Below, piece by piece: positions 9,866 to 19,463 of a DNA stretch of 64,000 nt. The stretch comes from Lacinutrix venerupis (GTDB taxonomy: Bacteria > Bacteroidota > Bacteroidia > Flavobacteriales > Flavobacteriaceae): the NCBI RefSeq assembly GCF_003663945.1, contig NZ_RCCH01000006.1, forward strand, positions 1 through 64,000, read 5' to 3'. Position 1 is the first letter of the stretch; every line of letters starts with the position of its first letter. The translations under genes and the position numbers were made by a program. The notes below the pieces were generated by a model that was not told where the DNA came from, did not search any database, and was given only the letters and a program-made list of their open reading frames with translations.

Positions 9866-11283
9866 TATTCCGAAATTTTTAAACCTAAATCCTGTCCTTT
9901 TTTAATCATTAATTTATAAGCCGGTTCATATTCATTAGGAATTTCACCTTCTAAAATAGCTTCTTTTATAGCTTCTTTAATTATTCCTATTTCTCTTGAA
10001 GGCTTTAAATTAAACGTTTTTATAATTTCTTCTCCAGAAATTGGTGGTTGAAAGTTACGGACATGATCTTTTTCTTCAACTTCAACTATTTTTTTTCTAA
10101 CAATTTTAAAGTTGTTATGGTATTTGTTAAACTTTTTAGGGTTTTTGGTTGTTATGTCTGCTTCGCAAAGTGTCATTAAATCGTCTACATAATCACCTGC
10201 ATCAAACACTAAACGTCGTACAGCAGAATCTGTTACAATATCTTGAGCTAAAACTATTGGTCTAGAGCTCATGAATACTAATTTTTGCACAAATTTCATT
10301 TTATCATTTAAAGGCATTTTTAAACGCTTAAATAAATGATAAACCATTTTAGAACCCTCAAATTCATGACCATGAAAAGTCCAGCCTACTTTTTTATTGA
10401 ATTTTTTTGTTGGTGCTTTTCCTATATCGTGTAATAACGCTGCCCAACGCAGCCAAACATCGTCTGTATGTTTTGCAATATTATCTACAACTTCTAAAGT
10501 ATGATAAAAATTGTCTTTATGTTTTTGTCCGTCTACTTCATCAATACCTTTTAAAGCAGTTAATTCTGGTAGGATATATTGTAATAAACCTGTTTTTTCT
10601 AAAAGTAAAAACCCAGTAGATGGTGTTTTACTTTCTAAAATTTTATTTAATTCTACAACAATACGTTCGTTAGTAATAATTTTTATGCGTTTGTTATTTC
10701 GTGTAATGGCGTCTAGCGATTCTTTTTCAATTATAAAGCCTAATTGTGTCGCAAAACGTATAGCTCTCATCATGCGTAAAGGATCGTCGCTATATGTAAT
10801 ATCTGGATTTAACGGAGTACGAATTATTTTATTTTCTAAATCTTGAATACCGTTAAAAGGATCTAATAGGTTTCCAAAATTATCTTCAGATAAATCTAAA
10901 GCTAATGCATTTATGCTAAAATCACGACGATTTTGGTCGTCTTGCAGTGTACCATTTTCTACTATAGGATTTCTGCTGTCTTCATTGTAAGATTCTTTTC
11001 TAGCTCCAACAAATTCAACTTCTATATCGTTAAGTTTTAACATAGCAGTACCGTAAGTTTTAAAAACTTGTACTTTGGGTTTGTTAGGTAGGTTTTTAGC
11101 AACTTGTTTTGCGAGATCGATACCGCTTCCAATGGCTACAATATCTATATCTTTGGCATCACCACGTTGTAGTAAAAAATCACGTACAAAACCACCAATA
11201 ACGTAACTGTCTAAATTTAATTCGGCAGCAGATTTGGAGATTGTTTTAAAGATTTTATGTTTTAATGCTTGCTTGTAATTCAT
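9865..11283 (-). CDS. cca: CCA tRNA nucleotidyltransferase with HD domain
   Basis: 472 residues. The polymerase beta superfamily head has the GGFVRDFLL motif near residue 30 and the metal-binding DIDIVA near 42, followed by the [10 protein letters not shown] motif and the [14 protein letters not shown] segment that binds the incoming nucleotide. An HD domain follows with HTLEVVD and LLHDIGKAP. The enzyme adds or repairs the 3' CCA of tRNAs; the HD part may give phosphatase or phosphodiesterase activity, as in related bacterial enzymes. It is downstream of the tRNA-modifying tsaC-type gene on the same strand, 17 bases apart, so two tRNA functions are grouped. Confidence 0.94.
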   Translation of the reverse strand: MNYKQALKHKIFKTISKSAAELNLDSYVIGGFVRDFLLQRGDAKDIDIVAIGSGIDLAKQVAKNLPNKPKVQVFKTYGTAMLKLNDIEVEFVGARKESYNEDSRNPIVENGTLQDDQNRRDFSINALALDLSEDNFGNLLDPFNGIQDLENKIIRTPLNPDITYSDDPLRMMRAIRFATQLGFIIEKESLDAITRNNKRIKIITNERIVVELNKILESKTPSTGFLLLEKTGLLQYILPELTALKGIDEVDGQKHKDNFYHTLEVVDNIAKHTDDVWLRWAALLHDIGKAPTKKFNKKVGWTFHGHEFEGSKMVYHLFKRLKMPLNDKMKFVQKLVFMSSRPIVLAQDIVTDSAVRRLVFDAGDYVDDLMTLCEADITTKNPKKFNKYHNNFKIVRKKIVEVEEKDHVRNFQPPISGEEIIKTFNLKPSREIGIIKEAIKEAILEGEIPNEYEPAYKLMIKKGQDLGLKISE

Positions 11284-11300
11284 TCTTATTTGCTAACTAG

Positions 11301-11861
11301 CTATTCTCGTATAATTTTTACACCGCTAGTATTACTTAGTTTTATAATAGTAGAAGGATTTCCACCATTTTTTTGTTGCTGCAAATTTACCACATAATCT
11401 ACACCTTTTAAAATAGCTTCGTCTATTTCTTTAAAGCTTTTTGGCGTTGGTTTTCCTGCTATATTTGCAGATGTAGAAACAATTGGTCTACCTAGATAAC
11501 GAATTAGTTTTTTGCAAAAATCGTGATCTACAATTCTAATGGCTAAGGTATTGTCTTCGGCAATTAAATTTTCGGCAACTCCTGCTGGAGCATCGTAAAT
11601 AATAGTTGTTGGTTTATCTGCAATGTCTAATATGGTATAGGCCATTTTTGGTACATTGTCTACATGTTTTTCTAACATGCTGTAATTGTTAACCAAACAG
11701 ATAAGAGCTTTATTATCTTGGCGTTGTTTTAATTTGTAAACTTTTTTTACAGCTTCGGCATTTGTAGCGTCACAACCAATTCCCCAAACAGTATCTGTAG
11801 GATAAACTATAAGACCTCCGCTTTTTAAAACGGCTATAGCTTTATCGATTTCTTCTCTCAT
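11301..11861 (-). CDS. tsaC: L-threonylcarbamoyladenylate synthase (TsaC/YwlC family)
   Basis: 186 residues, the short TsaC-type form without the extra C-terminal Sua5 domain. The N-terminus GGLIVYPTDTVWGIGCDATN and the later PIVSTSANIAGKP and PSTIIK motifs are typical. It makes threonylcarbamoyl-AMP from threonine, bicarbonate and ATP, the first step of the t6A37 modification on ANN-decoding tRNAs. A -7 box TATCTTTG at 11897-11904 (minus) is placed 35 bases from the start, so this gene probably heads the operon running into cca, the GNAT gene and ctaA. Confidence 0.93.
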   Translation of the reverse strand: MREEIDKAIAVLKSGGLIVYPTDTVWGIGCDATNAEAVKKVYKLKQRQDNKALICLVNNYSMLEKHVDNVPKMAYTILDIADKPTTIIYDAPAGVAENLIAEDNTLAIRIVDHDFCKKLIRYLGRPIVSTSANIAGKPTPKSFKEIDEAILKGVDYVVNLQQQKNGGNPSTIIKLSNTSGVKIIRE

Positions 11862-11987
11862 TTTTATTTAAAATATTTGGTCTTATTTTGAGTTTACAAA
11901 GATAATAAATATGAAAGTTGAAAACTTTATATATAGACTATAAAAACAATAGGTAAAGAAAAATAAAAGCTTATTTTTTTAAATAAG

Positions 11988-13163
11988 TTAATTGTAAAAC
12001 TGTGTCATTGTTTTAATAAAAGCTTCACGACCACTTTGTTTAATTATATAAGCTCTAATATATTCGGGATTGAAAATGAGTACTTCGTTTTTAATTTTTA
12101 ATAAATTTTCTGCAATAGCTTTAGCATCTTTTATGTTTACTAAAACTCCAGTTTTTTGCGTTATAGAATCTTCAACACCGCCACTTTTTGTAGCAATAAC
12201 AGGTTTTCCGCAAAGCATAGCTTCTCTAACTGCTACGCCATAAGTTTCTGCAATACTTGTAGATACAAAAACTTTACAAGTTTGTAGTTTGGTATTAATT
12301 TCTTCTCTTGTAAGTTGTGGGTAAAAAGTACATTTGTTTAATACATTATATTTTTTAGCTAGAGTTTTAAAATTAGAGCTGTTTGCTTTTGAGCTATCGG
12401 TAAAGGCATCATTTCCAATAACTATAGCTTCAAAATCATCATTACAAATTTCTTTAAATATTTTTAAGCTTTTAAAAAATGTTTCGGTGTCTTTAATTAA
12501 ATGCGGATAGGTTATAGTTAGAATTGTAAATTTTTTCGTTGTATTTTTTTTACTTATTTTAAATTTATTTTCATCCATTAAATTCCATACTACTTCTGGG
12601 TTACATTTAATACTATTCATTAAAATACTGCGTTGTTGGTGGTAACTTACCGCTCCAACTTTATAAGCATTTTCTAAAGCTTCCTTAATTTCTTTTTGAA
12701 TTTTTTTATGATAATAATTTAAAATAAAAGTTTGGTGTTCTATTATTACAAAAGGAATAGTATTGTTTTTTGATAATTGATGTGCATAAATTCCACCATT
12801 TGCACTGCATTGAGCATGAATAATTTCTGGCGCCCAATTTGTAGATATGTTTTTAAATGCAGCTTGATAAGCTTTTTTAGTTTTTTTTAATTTCCATTTT
12901 TTTGGCCACTTTTTATAATGGTAAATAGAAAAAGAATAAGCTTCGGGATCTTGAATTAAATAACTTTTATTTAGATTGGTTTTTTTTGTAAAAAAACTTT
13001 TTAAATATTTAAATAAGCCAAGATTGTGCTCTACACCAAAAAGAATTTTAATATCAAAACCGTTATTGTTTAATAAAAATGCTTGCTCTCTAAAAAAAGT
13101 TCCAACTAAATTATTGTTCGTATTTGGATACCAAGATGGTATAATTAGAACTTTTTTTTTCAT
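11988..13163 (-). CDS. Glycosyltransferase family 4 (GT-B fold)
   Basis: 391 residues from the ATG at 13163 (MKKKVLIIPSWYPNTNN). An upstream in-frame start is possible but adds a lysine-rich stretch unlike the family. The C-terminal Rossmann half holds the donor-sugar site, SIAETYGVAVREAMLCGKPV (residues about 316-335), with the E-x7-E pattern of GT4 enzymes. It would transfer a sugar from a nucleotide donor to a growing glycan at the inner face of the membrane. It opens the surface-glycan locus and is divergent from the aminotransferase gene at 13274. Confidence 0.9.
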   Translation of the reverse strand: MKKKVLIIPSWYPNTNNNLVGTFFREQAFLLNNNGFDIKILFGVEHNLGLFKYLKSFFTKKTNLNKSYLIQDPEAYSFSIYHYKKWPKKWKLKKTKKAYQAAFKNISTNWAPEIIHAQCSANGGIYAHQLSKNNTIPFVIIEHQTFILNYYHKKIQKEIKEALENAYKVGAVSYHQQRSILMNSIKCNPEVVWNLMDENKFKISKKNTTKKFTILTITYPHLIKDTETFFKSLKIFKEICNDDFEAIVIGNDAFTDSSKANSSNFKTLAKKYNVLNKCTFYPQLTREEINTKLQTCKVFVSTSIAETYGVAVREAMLCGKPVIATKSGGVEDSITQKTGVLVNIKDAKAIAENLLKIKNEVLIFNPEYIRAYIIKQSGREAFIKTMTQFYN

Positions 13164-13273
13164 TTTTTTCACTTTTTGTCTTGTAAAATTATACATTTAG
13201 CAAGCAAATTCTTCAATTTTAAATAAAAATATTTTATGGCTTATACAATTTGGAGTTTCTTAATTTTGTTTTA

Positions 13274-14350
13274 ATGATAAATGTTACACAAACTTTCCTG
13301 CCGCCAATTCAAGAATTCGAAAAAATTTTAAAACGTGCTTGGGATAAAAAATGGGTTACAAATAGAGGTGAGTTACTTTTAGAATTAGAATCTAAACTTG
13401 CAGACTATTTAAAAATTTCAAACTTTTTTATAACAACAAATGGTACGTTACCCATTCAAATTGCACTAAAAACATTGGATGTTACTAAAGAAGTTATTAC
13501 AACTCCTTTTAGTTATGTTGCCACAACTTCTGCTATAGTTTGGGAAAACTGTAAGCCAGTTTTTGTAGATATTGAAAAAGATTCGTTAACCATCGATCCA
13601 ACAAAAATTGAAGCTGCTATAACAAAAAATACACAAGCTATTTTAGCCACTCATGTTTTTGGTAATCCTTGCGATGTTGAAGCTATTGAAGAGATTGCAA
13701 AAAAATACAATCTTAAAGTTATTTATGATGCTGCACATTGTTTTGCAGTAAATTATAAAGGGAAATCTATATTCTCTTATGGAGATATAAGTACTACAAG
13801 TTTTCACGCTACTAAATTATTTCATACAGGAGAAGGAGGAGCTATCTTTGTGCCTAATAATAACTTGTACAAAAAATGTTTTTATCAGCATAATTTCGGA
13901 CATAATGGACCTCTAAATTTTCATGGTTTAGGTATTAATGCAAAAGCTTCAGAAATGCAAGCTGCTGTTGGTTTAAGCGTATTACCTTATATGGATAAGG
14001 TTGTTGAAAAAAGAAAAATGCTAACAGAGCAATACGAGAATTTATTAGAAAATAATAAAAACATTACTTTTTTAAATTTTAGAGAGTTAACAGAAAAAAA
14101 TTACTCCTATATGCCAGTAATTTTTAAAAGTGAAAAGTTATTAGATAAAACTTTACAAGTATTAGCTGAATTAAAAATATACCCAAGACGCTATTTTTAT
14201 CCATCTCTTAATACATTGCCATATTTAAAAGAACAAGTAAATATGCCAATATCTGAAGCTATTTCTAGTAAAATTTTGTGTTTGCCATTATATTACGAAT
14301 TAGAAAAGCAACAAGTAGCTGAAATTTGTAATATTATTAATACTATTTAA
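13274..14350 (+). CDS. DegT/DnrJ/EryC1/StrS family aminotransferase
   Basis: 358 residues from the ATG at 13274; a TTG 24 bases upstream is in frame but the family normally starts near INVTQTFLPP. PLP-dependent fold I: YDAAHCFAV holds the aspartate that binds the pyridine nitrogen, and SFHATKLFHTGEGG holds the Schiff-base lysine (K in ATK). Such enzymes aminate a keto-sugar bound to a nucleotide, giving amino sugars for O-antigen or capsule. It is directly followed by an acyltransferase gene starting at the next base, and the two together look like an N-acylated amino-sugar pathway. Confidence 0.92.
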   Translation: MINVTQTFLPPIQEFEKILKRAWDKKWVTNRGELLLELESKLADYLKISNFFITTNGTLPIQIALKTLDVTKEVITTPFSYVATTSAIVWENCKPVFVDIEKDSLTIDPTKIEAAITKNTQAILATHVFGNPCDVEAIEEIAKKYNLKVIYDAAHCFAVNYKGKSIFSYGDISTTSFHATKLFHTGEGGAIFVPNNNLYKKCFYQHNFGHNGPLNFHGLGINAKASEMQAAVGLSVLPYMDKVVEKRKMLTEQYENLLENNKNITFLNFRELTEKNYSYMPVIFKSEKLLDKTLQVLAELKIYPRRYFYPSLNTLPYLKEQVNMPISEAISSKILCLPLYYELEKQQVAEICNIINTI

Positions 14351-14974
14351 ATGATTGTAATTGGTGCAAAAGGACATGCAAAAGATGTATTAGTGGTTTT
14401 AAATGAAACTTTAAAAACACAATCTAATCTTATTTTTTTTGATGATTATACAAAACCTGAAGAAGCATTTTTTTTAGAAAAATATCCTATTATACATCAT
14501 TTTAATAAAATTGACTTTAGTAAACAGCCAGAGTTTGCATCTGCTATTGGTGATCCAAAAATAAGAAGAACCATTGTAGAAAAATTTATAAAACTTGGTG
14601 CTATTTATAAATCTATTATTTCTAAACACGCAATAATTGGCAATTTAAATGTGAATATTAGAGAAGGATGTAACATTATGCCAAATGTTTTTATAAGCAA
14701 TAATGTTACCATTGGTAGTGGTTGTTTAATAAATACTGGTGCGCAAATTCACCACGATGTTATTGTTGGCGAATATTGCGATGTATCTCCAGGAGCCAAA
14801 ATATTAGGAGGAGCAAATATTGGTAAAAATTGTAATATAGGATCTGGAGCAATTATTTTGCCTAACATAATTTTAGGAGACAATGTAACCGTTGGAGCAG
14901 GAGCAGTGGTTATACAAAATTGTTTAACAGAGAATACAATAATTGGTGTTCCTGGAAAAATAAAAAACATTTAA
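14351..14974 (+). CDS. NeuD/PglD-like sugar O/N-acyltransferase
   Basis: 207 residues. The N-terminal MIVIGAKGHAKDVLVVL is the glycine-rich nucleotide-sugar binding segment of the NeuD/PglD group, and the C-terminal half is a left-handed beta helix of hexapeptide repeats (VTIGSG, VIVGEY, ANIGKN, VTVGAG). The histidine in TGAQIHHDVIVG is the likely catalytic base. It starts directly after the aminotransferase stop codon, so it probably acylates the amino group made by that enzyme or a hydroxyl of the same sugar. Which of the two is not decidable here. Confidence 0.9.
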   Translation: MIVIGAKGHAKDVLVVLNETLKTQSNLIFFDDYTKPEEAFFLEKYPIIHHFNKIDFSKQPEFASAIGDPKIRRTIVEKFIKLGAIYKSIISKHAIIGNLNVNIREGCNIMPNVFISNNVTIGSGCLINTGAQIHHDVIVGEYCDVSPGAKILGGANIGKNCNIGSGAIILPNIILGDNVTVGAGAVVIQNCLTENTIIGVPGKIKNI

Positions 14975-14976
14975 TA

Positions 14977-15894
14977 ATGAAACCATTATTGACTATTTGT
15001 TGTACAACTTTTAATCAAGAAAAGTATATAGAACAAACTTTAGAAGGTTTTTATCTTCAAAAAACTAATTTCCCAATTGAAATTCAAATTCATGATGATG
15101 CATCGACAGATTCTACTCCAGAGATTTTAAAGAGGCATGCAGAAAAAGATTCTAGAATTAAATTAATTCTTCAAACGGAAAATAAATATTCACAACATAT
15201 AATGCCTTGGTGGCATTACAGTTTCCCACAAGCGCGTGGTAAATATATTGCTTTATGTGAAGGCGATGATTATTGGATAGACCCATTAAAACTTCAAAAA
15301 CAGGTTGATTTTTTAGAAGCAAATTCTAATTATGTAATTTCTTGGACTAACTATAAAATTTTTAACGGTACAGATTTTTCGTTTAATAGTTTTGGACATA
15401 CAAAAGAGATTACAACTATAGATTATAATAATATTTTTTCACCATATTGTACTTTAACGTTAACGGCAGTTTTTAAAAAAGAAGCTTTAGATTTAGAACT
15501 TTTAAAATCGCTTAAGCATTCTAAAGATAATTCTTTATACATTGTTTTGCTTAAAAAAGGAAAAGGTGTTTTTATGGATGTTTTGTCATCTGTTTATCGT
15601 GTTCATGAAGGAGGTGTGTATTCTTTACAGTCTAATTTTTTTAAAAATTATTCTTCATATTTAAATGTTTTAGAGGTTACAAATGCTGTTCCAGAATCTA
15701 AAACAGCTAATATAAATAAGGTAGTAAAATCTCTTGGTAATGCTACAATGTATGAAGTTTTAAAGCTTAAAAGTAAAGGAGAAAAAGTTACAGAAAATCA
15801 ATTAGATTTTATGAAAACTTATTTAAAAAAAGCAGATTTTAAAACTAAAATTAAATACTATAAAAAACTGTTTAAATACAAGTTTTTAAAATAA
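14977..15894 (+). CDS. Glycosyltransferase family 2
   Basis: 305 residues from the ATG at 14977, two bases after the previous stop; a longer frame would overlap the acyltransferase and is rejected. GT-A fold: TICCTTFNQEKYIEQTLEG at the start, DDASTDSTPEI near residue 41, and the DxD-like EGDDYWIDPLKLQ near 95. It transfers a sugar from a nucleotide donor during glycan assembly. Its last nine bases overlap the end of the convergent glycosyltransferase gene at 15886-16881. Confidence 0.92.
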   Translation: MKPLLTICCTTFNQEKYIEQTLEGFYLQKTNFPIEIQIHDDASTDSTPEILKRHAEKDSRIKLILQTENKYSQHIMPWWHYSFPQARGKYIALCEGDDYWIDPLKLQKQVDFLEANSNYVISWTNYKIFNGTDFSFNSFGHTKEITTIDYNNIFSPYCTLTLTAVFKKEALDLELLKSLKHSKDNSLYIVLLKKGKGVFMDVLSSVYRVHEGGVYSLQSNFFKNYSSYLNVLEVTNAVPESKTANINKVVKSLGNATMYEVLKLKSKGEKVTENQLDFMKTYLKKADFKTKIKYYKKLFKYKFLK

Positions 15895-16881
15895 GCATTT
15901 AAAAAATAAAGCAATTTTATCTATAGTTGGAATTTTAGAATAATAACCAGAATAATTTTTAATGTATTTGTAGTAAGACCAATTGTTTTCGGTACAATTT
16001 CTAATACTTTTTATTATTATTCTATTTATATGAGCAATAAATAATTCTTGGCTATATACTTGTTTCTTTACGTTTAATGCTATTAATTTTTTTGAAGCTT
16101 CAACAGTATTTTTTATTTCATTTTTAGTGAGTCCTCTAGTTAAACTTATAGCATTTAAATAGGCATTAATATTAGCATCTTTAAAAATAATTCCTAAATT
16201 TAATAATTGTTTTTTCTTAATTATATTTTCAGATTTTTTTAAATTTTCAGCCTTAGTCTGGCTAATATTGTTTGGATGCCATCTATATTGTAGTAAAGAT
16301 TCTTGAATATTGTAAAACTTTGTTTTGTAAACTAATTGACTCCAAAGTGCATAATCTTCAGCAGGAACGTATTGGTTTTCAAAACGTAAGTCAGCAAGAT
16401 GAGATTTTTTTAACATAACCGTAGGATTGCCAATACAACAATTGTTTAGCATCTGTATTTTAATTTGTTTATGGGTTTCCTCGTGCTTAACAGTTTTGTT
16501 TTTTTTATCACCAAAAAATGTAAACCAAGTTCCGCAAACGCCGTATTCTAAATTGTTTTTTAAAAAAAGTAACTGTTTTTCAAAGCGTGTTGGCAAAGCA
16601 ATATCATCTGCATCAAGTAGTGCAATGTATTCTGTTTTAGCATGTAAAATTCCTTCGTTTCTTAAGTTAGCAGGACCAACATTTTCGGTTTTAGTAATAA
16701 TTTCTATTCTAGAATCTTGTTGTTTATAACTGTTTAAAATGTTAGCAGTATCGTCTTTAGAATTGTCATCTAAAATTAATAACTTAAAGTTAGTAAATGT
16801 TTGTTTTAAAACACTATCTATAGCTTCTGCTAAAAATGCTTCACCATTATATACTGGCATTATTACAGTAAGTTCTGTCAT
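15886..16881 (-). CDS. Glycosyltransferase family 2
   Basis: 331 residues. MTELTVIMPVYNGEAFLAEA at the start, LDDNSKDDTANI near residue 37 and the metal-binding LLDADDIALP near 91 define a GT2 enzyme; KNEGILHAK-like spacing appears as LRNEGILHAKTEY. No membrane span. It is one of the few genes of this locus on the minus strand and overlaps the convergent neighbour by nine bases. Acceptor unknown. Confidence 0.92.
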   Translation of the reverse strand: MTELTVIMPVYNGEAFLAEAIDSVLKQTFTNFKLLILDDNSKDDTANILNSYKQQDSRIEIITKTENVGPANLRNEGILHAKTEYIALLDADDIALPTRFEKQLLFLKNNLEYGVCGTWFTFFGDKKNKTVKHEETHKQIKIQMLNNCCIGNPTVMLKKSHLADLRFENQYVPAEDYALWSQLVYKTKFYNIQESLLQYRWHPNNISQTKAENLKKSENIIKKKQLLNLGIIFKDANINAYLNAISLTRGLTKNEIKNTVEASKKLIALNVKKQVYSQELFIAHINRIIIKSIRNCTENNWSYYKYIKNYSGYYSKIPTIDKIALFFKCLF

Positions 16882-17005
16882 TTTAAATTTTAAAACTAGT
16901 TTATTTAAATGCTAAAAATTGTTATTATCTGTAAATGTAATATATTGTTTAATAAATCTCACATTGTTTAGTATTTTTGAGTTTGTTATTAGATTTTAAC
17001 ACTTT

Positions 17006-17911
17006 ATGAAAAAAATTCAAGTCGGTTTTTTAATGTCTTATGACTATGAAAAACTTAAATATTCTATTCCACCTGTTTATAAAGAAGCAGATACAATTTA
17101 TTTAGCTTTAGATAACAAACAAAGAACTTGGAAAGGTAATAGATTTGAAATAGATAAAGATTTTTTTACTTGGATTGAAACTTTTGATACAGCCAAAAAG
17201 ATTAAAATATATAGAAATAATTTTTACATTCCAGAATTAAGCACATTACAGAACGATACAAGAGAACGTTATTTGTTAGCTAAAGAAATGGGCATTGGGA
17301 ATTGGTTAATACAAGTAGATGCAGATGAAATTTTTATAGATTTTAAAGGGTTTGTTAATACTTTAAAAAAAAACAACTCGTATTTAAATAATCCAGTTAA
17401 AACACCAATTCAAATAGCAGGTTTTCTAATTAATATATATAAGTATTTAGATAATGGAATACTATATGTTAATGAGCCAACAAAAGTTATGTTAGCTACA
17501 AATTATCCAAATTATAAACGCGCCAGAAACACCAAACAACGTGTTATTTATACAAATAATATTTTGTTGCATGAATGTTTGTCTCGAACAGAGAAAGAAT
17601 TAAAATTTAAATTAGAAAATTGGGGACACAGTCATGAAATAAATAGCGAGTTTTTACCTAAGTGGAAAAAAGCAAACGAAACCAATTATAAAGAGCTTAA
17701 AAACTTGTTTTATCTTGATCCTACTATTTGGAAAGGTTTAGGTTATATGCCATCAAAAAACTTAAATAAAATAAGAGAACTTATAAAAAGTGACAATAAA
17801 TTAAAAGTAAAACAATCATTTTTAAACAAAAAGAATTTTGGACAATGGTTTAAGTTTTTAAAAATTTTTAAAAAGCAAAACACTACCTTTGAATCTTATT
17901 TTTTAAAATGA
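17006..17911 (+). CDS. Glycosyltransferase-like protein (GT-A fold)
   Basis: 301 residues. It lacks the classic N-terminal GT2 motif but has LIQVDADEIFIDFKGF near residue 110, a DxD metal site in a Rossmann-like setting, and a KMMLATNYPN-like acceptor region. The family resembles GT2-related enzymes with a shortened N-terminus found in Bacteroidota glycan loci. Its stop overlaps the start of the next gene (ATGA), which argues for translational coupling. Substrate unknown. Confidence 0.78.
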   Translation: MKKIQVGFLMSYDYEKLKYSIPPVYKEADTIYLALDNKQRTWKGNRFEIDKDFFTWIETFDTAKKIKIYRNNFYIPELSTLQNDTRERYLLAKEMGIGNWLIQVDADEIFIDFKGFVNTLKKNNSYLNNPVKTPIQIAGFLINIYKYLDNGILYVNEPTKVMLATNYPNYKRARNTKQRVIYTNNILLHECLSRTEKELKFKLENWGHSHEINSEFLPKWKKANETNYKELKNLFYLDPTIWKGLGYMPSKNLNKIRELIKSDNKLKVKQSFLNKKNFGQWFKFLKIFKKQNTTFESYFLK

Positions 17912-18711
17912 AAAAGTTTTCAAATACATTAATAATCTCAACTTATAACTGGCCAGAAGCTTTAGATTTAGTGCTTAAAAGTGCTATAAGCCAAAACCAA
18001 TTACCAGAAGAAATTATTATTGCAGATGATGGTTCAACAAATACAACAAAGGCTTTAATAGAACAATACAAATCTAACTCCTTAATACCAATACACCATG
18101 TTTGGCATGAAGATAACGGATTTAGAAAATCTATTATATTAAATAAAGCCATTGCAATAGCAAAAGGAGATTATATTATTCAAATAGATGGAGATTGTAT
18201 TATGCACTATAATTTTATTAAAGATCATATGTTATCTGCTGCATTAAATACTTATTTATTTGGAGCTCGAGTAAATATTCAAGAAAGTTATTTAAACAGT
18301 TTATTTAAAAAAAAGAAAATAAAATTTAATGCTTTTTCAAAAGGAATAAAAAAACGAACTAGAGCAATTTATTCACCTTTTTTAGCTAGTTTATACAAAA
18401 CTCAAAATAATTTTTCTAAAAAGTTTCGTGGTTGTAATACATCGTTTTTTAAATCAGATTTTATTTCAGTAAATGGTTATAACGAAGCAATAACTGGTTG
18501 GGGAAGAGAAGATAGTGAACTTATGTTACGAATGCATAATAAAGGTGTTAAAGCTAAGAGATTAAGGTATACAGGTGTGGTTTTTCATATTTGGCATAAA
18601 GAAAAATCGAAAGGAAGATTAAAAACAAACGACTCAATAGAACAAGAAACAGTTAATAATATTATAACTTGGGCAAAAAATGGTGTGGACAAATATTTAA
18701 AAGATGCGTAA
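17908..18711 (+). CDS. Glycosyltransferase family 2 with galactosyltransferase-type C-terminus
   Basis: 267 residues. The GT-A core shows TLIISTYNWPEALDLVLKSA, ADDGSTNTTKAL and the metal site QIDGDCIMH near residue 92. The C-terminal part, GCNTSFFKSDFISVNGYNEA then GWGREDSELMLRM, is the second motif of chondroitin-polymerase/galactosyltransferase type enzymes, with the ED(D/S) acid pair. It overlaps the previous gene by four bases and the next by eight, so the three form one transcript. Probable role: a hexose or hexosamine transfer in core or capsule. Confidence 0.92.
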   Translation: MKKFSNTLIISTYNWPEALDLVLKSAISQNQLPEEIIIADDGSTNTTKALIEQYKSNSLIPIHHVWHEDNGFRKSIILNKAIAIAKGDYIIQIDGDCIMHYNFIKDHMLSAALNTYLFGARVNIQESYLNSLFKKKKIKFNAFSKGIKKRTRAIYSPFLASLYKTQNNFSKKFRGCNTSFFKSDFISVNGYNEAITGWGREDSELMLRMHNKGVKAKRLRYTGVVFHIWHKEKSKGRLKTNDSIEQETVNNIITWAKNGVDKYLKDA

Positions 18712-19462
18712 AGTTGTAAACCCTAAATATCAAATGCACACAAAAGCGCTAGACAGCCTTATAGAAAACTATAAGACGCAAGGCGAAGCTTTTGGTAATC
18801 AAGATAGAAATAGTTTACGTTTATTTAAACTAGAAGATAAAACTCTAAATGTAAAATCTTTTAAAAAGCCTAATCTAGTAAACAAAGTAGTTTATAAATT
18901 TTTTAGAAAAAGTAAGGCGCAACGTTCTTTTGAGTATGCTAATAAATTAAAAGCACTTTCTGTAGGAACTCCAGATCCAGTTGCATTTTACGAGAAAAAA
19001 GACGGTTTGTTTTTTGGTGAAAGCTATTATATAAGTGAGCAATTAAACGACGATATTACTTATCGAGAACTTACAACAGATTTTACTATACCTAATTACG
19101 AAGCAATTTTACGAGCTTTCACAAAATTTACATTTAACTTACATGAAAAAGGAATTAATTTTCTAGATCATTCTCCAGGAAATACGTTAATAAAATTTAA
19201 TAATGGTAATTATAAATTTTATTTAGTGGATTTAAACCGAATGATTTTTGAAAATATGAGCCTAAAGAAACGTATTAAAAACTTTGCAAAGCTTACCATA
19301 CATAAAAGCATGGTTGAAATAATGAGCGATGAATATGCAAAATTAATAAACGAAGATTATAACAAAGTTTTTAATTTAATGTGGCAAGAAACACAAGCGT
19401 TTCAAGAATCTTTTCACAGACGCAGAAGACTAAAAAACAGTTTAAAATTTTGGAAAAAATAA
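18704..19462 (+). CDS. LPS-core kinase-like protein (WaaP/Kdo kinase family)
   Basis: 252 residues with a kinase fold of the Kdo/WaaP group: an early lysine-rich strand segment (LNVKSFKKPN), then INFLDHSPGNTLIKF (the HxxxxN catalytic loop, D as base, N as metal ligand) and FYLVDLNRM in place of DFG. Such enzymes phosphorylate Kdo or heptose in the LPS inner core on the inner face of the membrane. Its start overlaps the end of the glycosyltransferase upstream, and the next genes code for WaaE-like and heptosyltransferase-like enzymes. Placement and motifs together point to core phosphorylation. Confidence 0.85.
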   Translation: MRKVVNPKYQMHTKALDSLIENYKTQGEAFGNQDRNSLRLFKLEDKTLNVKSFKKPNLVNKVVYKFFRKSKAQRSFEYANKLKALSVGTPDPVAFYEKKDGLFFGESYYISEQLNDDITYRELTTDFTIPNYEAILRAFTKFTFNLHEKGINFLDHSPGNTLIKFNNGNYKFYLVDLNRMIFENMSLKKRIKNFAKLTIHKSMVEIMSDEYAKLINEDYNKVFNLMWQETQAFQESFHRRRRLKNSLKFWKK

Positions 19463-19463
19463 C

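Noticed and set aside
13250-13273. Longer N-termini from TTG codons (also at 6742, 30716, 51142, 52042 and 37061)
   Set aside because: In each case an ATG follows within 6 to 9 codons (7th to 10th), gives the family-typical N-terminus or better spacing, and several of the TTG codons are part of a -7 promoter box.
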